A stretch of 6,821 bases of DNA from Acidobacteriota bacterium (lineage in GTDB: Bacteria; Acidobacteriota; Terriglobia; 20CM-2-55-15), in assembly GCA_003222755.1 (NCBI GenBank), contig QHXA01000132.1:16078-22898 (forward strand). The letters are read 5' to 3'. Position 1 is the first letter of the stretch, and each line of letters begins with the position of its first letter. Positions 4,007 to 6,821 of this stretch are shown here, in pieces. The translations under genes and the position numbers were made by a program. The notes beneath the pieces were generated by a model that was not told the DNA's origin, searched no databases, and saw nothing but the letters and a program-made list of their open reading frames with translations.

Positions 4007-5192
4007 GCTGGAGCCGATGCCATCGCGCCTGCAGCATTCTCTTCCAGCGATCGTTCTCCGCCCGCGCCAAGCCTTGCTCCAACACGCGCAATGCAGCCTC
4101 AAAATCCCGCGCGACCCGTTCGTAGTAGATGGCGACGCCTTCGTAACCCACCATGCTGAATTCCGGATGACGTATCAACTCGGCGCAGATGTCGCGTGAT
4201 CGATCGTGTTCACCGGCACGGCGGCAAGTGACGGCAAGATTCTCCAGGGCCTTCCTGCGAACCGGTTCCGGCAAGCCGCCTCGAAGAGCCATCTCATACA
4301 GCCGGATGCTGCGATGCCATTCGGGCGAGTTCTCCACCACGCGGGCCAGCGAATATAGATCCAGCGGCTCATCGAGTTGGATCGTCAGAGCAGCTAGCGA
4401 AATGACGTCGTGGGCGTTGTGCGTGAAAACGGACGGCAGTGCAGGCGTCGCGCGGCGCTGCAGGTAATCAAAATAAGCGCGCGGAATCATGGCGCCCGGA
4501 ATGTCGGCGCCTCGTAAGAAGGAAAGCATCTCACGTTCGAGCGCCACAAGCCGGCAGCTGCCATGCCCGTTTCGCCACAATCTTCTGGTCGTGAAAAGCA
4601 GATCGAAATGTGACATGGACTCGAATGGATTATCCAGGCGCGCCAGAGTGAACCGTGTCTCCAGCAAGGGAATATCGAAAGCCGCACCGTTATAGGTAAC
4701 CACCAACTCAAATTGTCGGAGGCGTTCTGCCAGCGCCATTAGCATGGAAGGTTCTTCATCGAAATCGCGAATGAAGTACTGAACCATGTGGAAGTCGTCG
4801 CTGCCGAAGTAGCCAATCCCGACAAGGAAGGGACATATACCCGTGCCGCCTTGCACGCCCGTGGTTTCCGTGTCGAGGAACACAATGCGGTCGCGGTGAG
4901 GAACGGGCGCCTTCTCACGCATGAGCCTCATCAGATATTCCACATCGCATGAGGATAGGCGGCTTAGTCGGACTTTGCCCTGAAAGTGATCCTCGGGGTA
5001 GACCGCCTCAATGTAATAGTGCGACCCCAGCGCATTGGAATGGACTTCGCCGGGAGGAAGAACGTTTCCCGGTCGGGATCTCAGAAACTGTAGCTGTTCA
5101 GCGAGTGAGAAAGGGCGCGGGCTAGAGCCTGCGACTACATGCTCGCAGCGAAATTTCGTCAGGCCACGTAACGCTTTGCCGAAATCAGGCAT
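3954..5192 (-). CDS. YprB/MrfB-like RNase H-fold exonuclease with TPR-like C-terminus
   Basis: A predicted metal-dependent 3'-5' exonuclease of the DnaQ/RNase H fold (YprB ribonuclease H-like family). The first acidic motif is FLDTETTG with Asp107 and Glu109, followed by GGTGICPFLVGIGYF. The second is YNGAAFDIPLL with Asp173, and the last is THNAHDVISL with His258 and Asp262. Residues from about 280 to 397 form paired helices resembling TPR repeats (VVENSPEWHRSIRLYEMAL, ALENLAVTCRRAGEHDR, EGVAIYYERVARDFEAALRV). The start at ATG 5192 is chosen because it overlaps the helicase stop by 8 nt and gives 412 residues; a start at 5267 would add 25 residues read across the helicase. In Bacillus the MrfA-MrfB pair acts in mitomycin C repair, and the same order here implies partnership. 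Two oddities: residues about 12-26 (around CEHVVAGSSPRPFS) come from a REP-like repeat, and the tail TLFSHKKAQDSQEPS comes from the terminator repeat. Confidence 0.88.
   Translation of the reverse strand: MPDFGKALRGLTKFRCEHVVAGSSPRPFSLAEQLQFLRSRPGNVLPPGEVHSNALGSHYYIEAVYPEDHFQGKVRLSRLSSCDVEYLMRLMREKAPVPHRDRIVFLDTETTGVQGGTGICPFLVGIGYFGSDDFHMVQYFIRDFDEEPSMLMALAERLRQFELVVTYNGAAFDIPLLETRFTLARLDNPFESMSHFDLLFTTRRLWRNGHGSCRLVALEREMLSFLRGADIPGAMIPRAYFDYLQRRATPALPSVFTHNAHDVISLAALTIQLDEPLDLYSLARVVENSPEWHRSIRLYEMALRGGLPEPVRRKALENLAVTCRRAGEHDRSRDICAELIRHPEFSMVGYEGVAIYYERVARDFEAALRVLEQGLARAENDRWKRMLQARWHRLQQKTLFSHKKAQDSQEPS
5116..5143. repeat. second, partial copy of the REP-like element, inside a gene
   Basis: CGCGGGCT then seven changed bases then GCGACTACATGCT matches the right arm of the hairpin at 130-158: 8 plus 13 identical bases flank a degenerate centre of 7-8 bases. 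Only one arm is present. It is read in frame within the N-terminal part of the exonuclease gene, upstream of the nuclease motifs. Confidence 0.7.
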
Positions 5193-6821
5193 GGTGTAAA
5201 GCGTCCAGGATCTTGAGTGCGACTTCCTTCGCCAACGCCCTTGGCCCAACACATGAGGGGCAGCCATCCTCGCACGAACACGATTGGATGAGCTCCCGGG
5301 TCGCGTTCAATACCTGCTCGCGAACCTCATACAGTGGACGGCTCAGCCCGATCCCGCCTGGAAAATGATCATAGATAAAAATTGTGGGATGGAAGGTCGG
5401 GTTCGTGGCATCCCCGAGACCGGCCTCGACCGCCGAACCGATATCCCGTCGATCGCACATCAAAAAAATACAAGAAAGATGCGCCAATGCATAGGCGAGG
5501 CCATGAAGCCCGTTCAATCGCTCCGTTGGCGAGTACGGCAGGGCTTCGAAAACGATGCGCGGAATTGTGATCCAGTACGATGTCGTGTGCATCTCCTGCA
5601 CCGGCAGATTCAAATCACCCGACCCGACATTCTCCATCGTGAAAAACTTCACCTTCTTGAATCCGACCACCTGGTGGGCCACATGGACCTCGCCGTGATT
5701 GTGTTCGGCCGTTGTTTCCATGGTCTCGAGGATCTTCACTTTCGTATATGTGATCGCGTCGGTGAAGTAATCTGAATCCACGCGCTTCACATATGCCCGG
5801 CGTTCAGGAATATCGAGTTGATGGACGTAGTATTGCTGGCCTTGATGGAGGTAGATCGCCTTCTCATGAAGCGTGGAAAATGCGCTGGTATAGTCGACTT
5901 CCCCCATAATGCGCGGCTCGTGGGTCGTTTCGACGACGACGAAATTGTCGGAGCTGATGCTTCGCAAAGAGATCGAATCCGCAGGATAAGAATCGCTCGT
6001 CCAATGCCATTTGCTACCTGCGCGATGAATGAAATGCCGATCGCGCAAGTAATCGAGTATCTCCGAGACGTCGTGGCCGCCGAATCGCTCGTCCGCCCCG
6101 AAGGGCAGCTCAAATGTCGCGCATTGAAGATGGCTGATGACGATGTGAATATTATCCGGATTGATTAGGCCCATTTCCGGCGGCTGGCTGAGGAAGTATT
6201 CCGGATGATTTACGATGAATTGGTCGAGCGGCGTGCTGGACGCGACGAGCACGGCCACCGACATGCCGCTGCGCCGGCCGGCGCGGCCCATGCGCTGCCA
6301 GGTGGATGCGATCGTTCCTGGGTAGCCGGCGAGCACGGAAACATCGAGACTGCCAATATCTATCCCTAGTTCCAAAGCATTGGTCGAAACGACACCGCGA
6401 ATGCTGCCTTCTCGCAGCCCCCGCTCAATCTGCCGCCGTTCATTGGGTAAGTAGCCTCCGCGATACCCGACAATATCGTTGTTGGGAAACTCCCCTTTCA
6501 AGTAACGAACCAGAATCTCGGTAATCAAACGGCTGTTGGCGAAAACGATCGCCGGAACCTTCCGCTTCAGAAACGCCGACGCGATCTGTTGCGCTTCTTT
6601 CACGTACGACCGCCGGATGCCGAGCTGTTGATTGACGACCGGAGGATTGTAAAAGAAGACGTGTTTCTCCCCTTCACCGGCGCCACTGTCTCGAATGAAC
6701 TGAAATGGCTGACCCGTCAGGTTTTCGGCGAGTTCCTGGGGATTGGCAATCGTCGCGGAAGTGCAAATGAACTGTGGCGCGCTTCCATAAAAATCACAGA
6801 TGCGAGCGAGACGGCGAAATA
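5185..6821 (-). CDS. DEAD/DEAH-box helicase with DUF1998, MrfA/YprA-like (5' end outside window)
   Basis: The frame stays open to the right edge, so the GTG at 6603 is not the start. The 544 visible residues are the C-terminal part of a superfamily 2 DNA helicase; the Walker A and DEAH motifs must lie outside. Counting from the edge, motif III is TSATIANP (20-27), then YNPPVVNQQLGIRRS, a motif IV-like IVFANSR (91-97), motif V STNALELGIDIG (145-156) and motif VI QRMGRAGR (175-182). The C-terminal third carries the DUF1998 signature YDHFPGGIGLS (483-493) and a four-cysteine zinc set CSCEDGCPSC (Cys514, 516, 520, 523). This arrangement is that of the MrfA/YprA family, a 3'-5' translocating repair helicase in Bacillus. 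Its stop overlaps the start of the MrfB-like exonuclease by 8 nt, consistent with co-translation of a helicase-nuclease pair. Confidence 0.94.
   Translation of the reverse strand, partial: FRRLARICDFYGSAPQFICTSATIANPQELAENLTGQPFQFIRDSGAGEGEKHVFFYNPPVVNQQLGIRRSYVKEAQQIASAFLKRKVPAIVFANSRLITEILVRYLKGEFPNNDIVGYRGGYLPNERRQIERGLREGSIRGVVSTNALELGIDIGSLDVSVLAGYPGTIASTWQRMGRAGRRSGMSVAVLVASSTPLDQFIVNHPEYFLSQPPEMGLINPDNIHIVISHLQCATFELPFGADERFGGHDVSEILDYLRDRHFIHRAGSKWHWTSDSYPADSISLRSISSDNFVVVETTHEPRIMGEVDYTSAFSTLHEKAIYLHQGQQYYVHQLDIPERRAYVKRVDSDYFTDAITYTKVKILETMETTAEHNHGEVHVAHQVVGFKKVKFFTMENVGSGDLNLPVQEMHTTSYWITIPRIVFEALPYSPTERLNGLHGLAYALAHLSCIFLMCDRRDIGSAVEAGLGDATNPTFHPTIFIYDHFPGGIGLSRPLYEVREQVLNATRELIQSCSCEDGCPSCVGPRALAKEVALKILDALHHA

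Noticed and set aside
5193..5267. Longer N-terminus for the exonuclease from ATG 5267
   Set aside because: The extra 25 residues are the shadow of the helicase C-terminal zinc region. The ATG at 5192, overlapping the helicase stop by 8 nt, is the ordinary arrangement.
6601..6603. GTG as the helicase start
   Set aside because: The frame continues open to the window edge and encodes motif III (TSATIANP) upstream, so the gene is truncated by the window, not started here.
1..6821. CRISPR array, tRNA/rRNA, transposase, toxin-antitoxin or phage genes
   Set aside because: No direct-repeat/spacer pattern, cloverleaf, integrase or transposase motif, or toxin-antitoxin signature was seen. The small gene pair at 3528-3925 was considered as toxin-antitoxin but lacks any antitoxin-like DNA-binding motif.

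Overview
The window looks like a chromosomal housekeeping stretch from a moderately GC-rich, free-living bacterium. Gene content, compact operons and interspersed REP-like hairpins would fit Acidobacteriota. That placement is a judgement from style and protein resemblance, not from a marker gene. No plasmid, phage, transposase, CRISPR or rRNA/tRNA signal was seen.

Layout, left to right. (1) A short tail of an unidentified + strand gene ends at 68. It is followed by a near-perfect 32-bp-arm inverted repeat (80-158), whose right arm supplies the stop codon of the convergent gene. (2) A minus-strand group, read from 2380 down to 150, holds a single-domain response regulator, folE (GTP cyclohydrolase I), a HAD phosphatase and rpiA (ribose-5-phosphate isomerase A). 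The last three are joined by two 4-nt ATGA overlaps, so they are almost certainly one translationally coupled unit linking pentose phosphate and pterin/folate supply. (3) A divergent control region (2381-2568) carries a perfect hairpin around the regulator start codon, a cluster of AGCGYGA heptamers and a -10-like box just upstream of fmdB. (4) A plus-strand group follows: fmdB (zinc-ribbon protein), nth (endonuclease III, overlapping fmdB by 95 nt in another frame), a 48-residue single-pass membrane protein that is easily missed, and an 84-residue protein of unknown function coupled to it by ATGA. It ends in a stem-loop with T-tracts (3931-4006). (5) A convergent minus-strand pair enters from the right edge: a large DEAD/DEAH-type helicase with a C-terminal DUF1998 zinc-binding region (MrfA/YprA-like, 5' end outside the window) and, overlapping its stop by 8 nt, a YprB/MrfB-like RNase H-fold exonuclease with a TPR-like tail.

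The right half is therefore repair-oriented: base-excision repair by Nth next to a helicase-nuclease pair of the kind linked to mitomycin-type lesion repair in Bacillus. The left half is metabolic. The least explained parts are the two small genes behind nth, the repeat family that occurs once at the rpiA end and again inside the nuclease reading frame, the hairpin enclosing the regulator start codon, and the fmdB/nth overlap.
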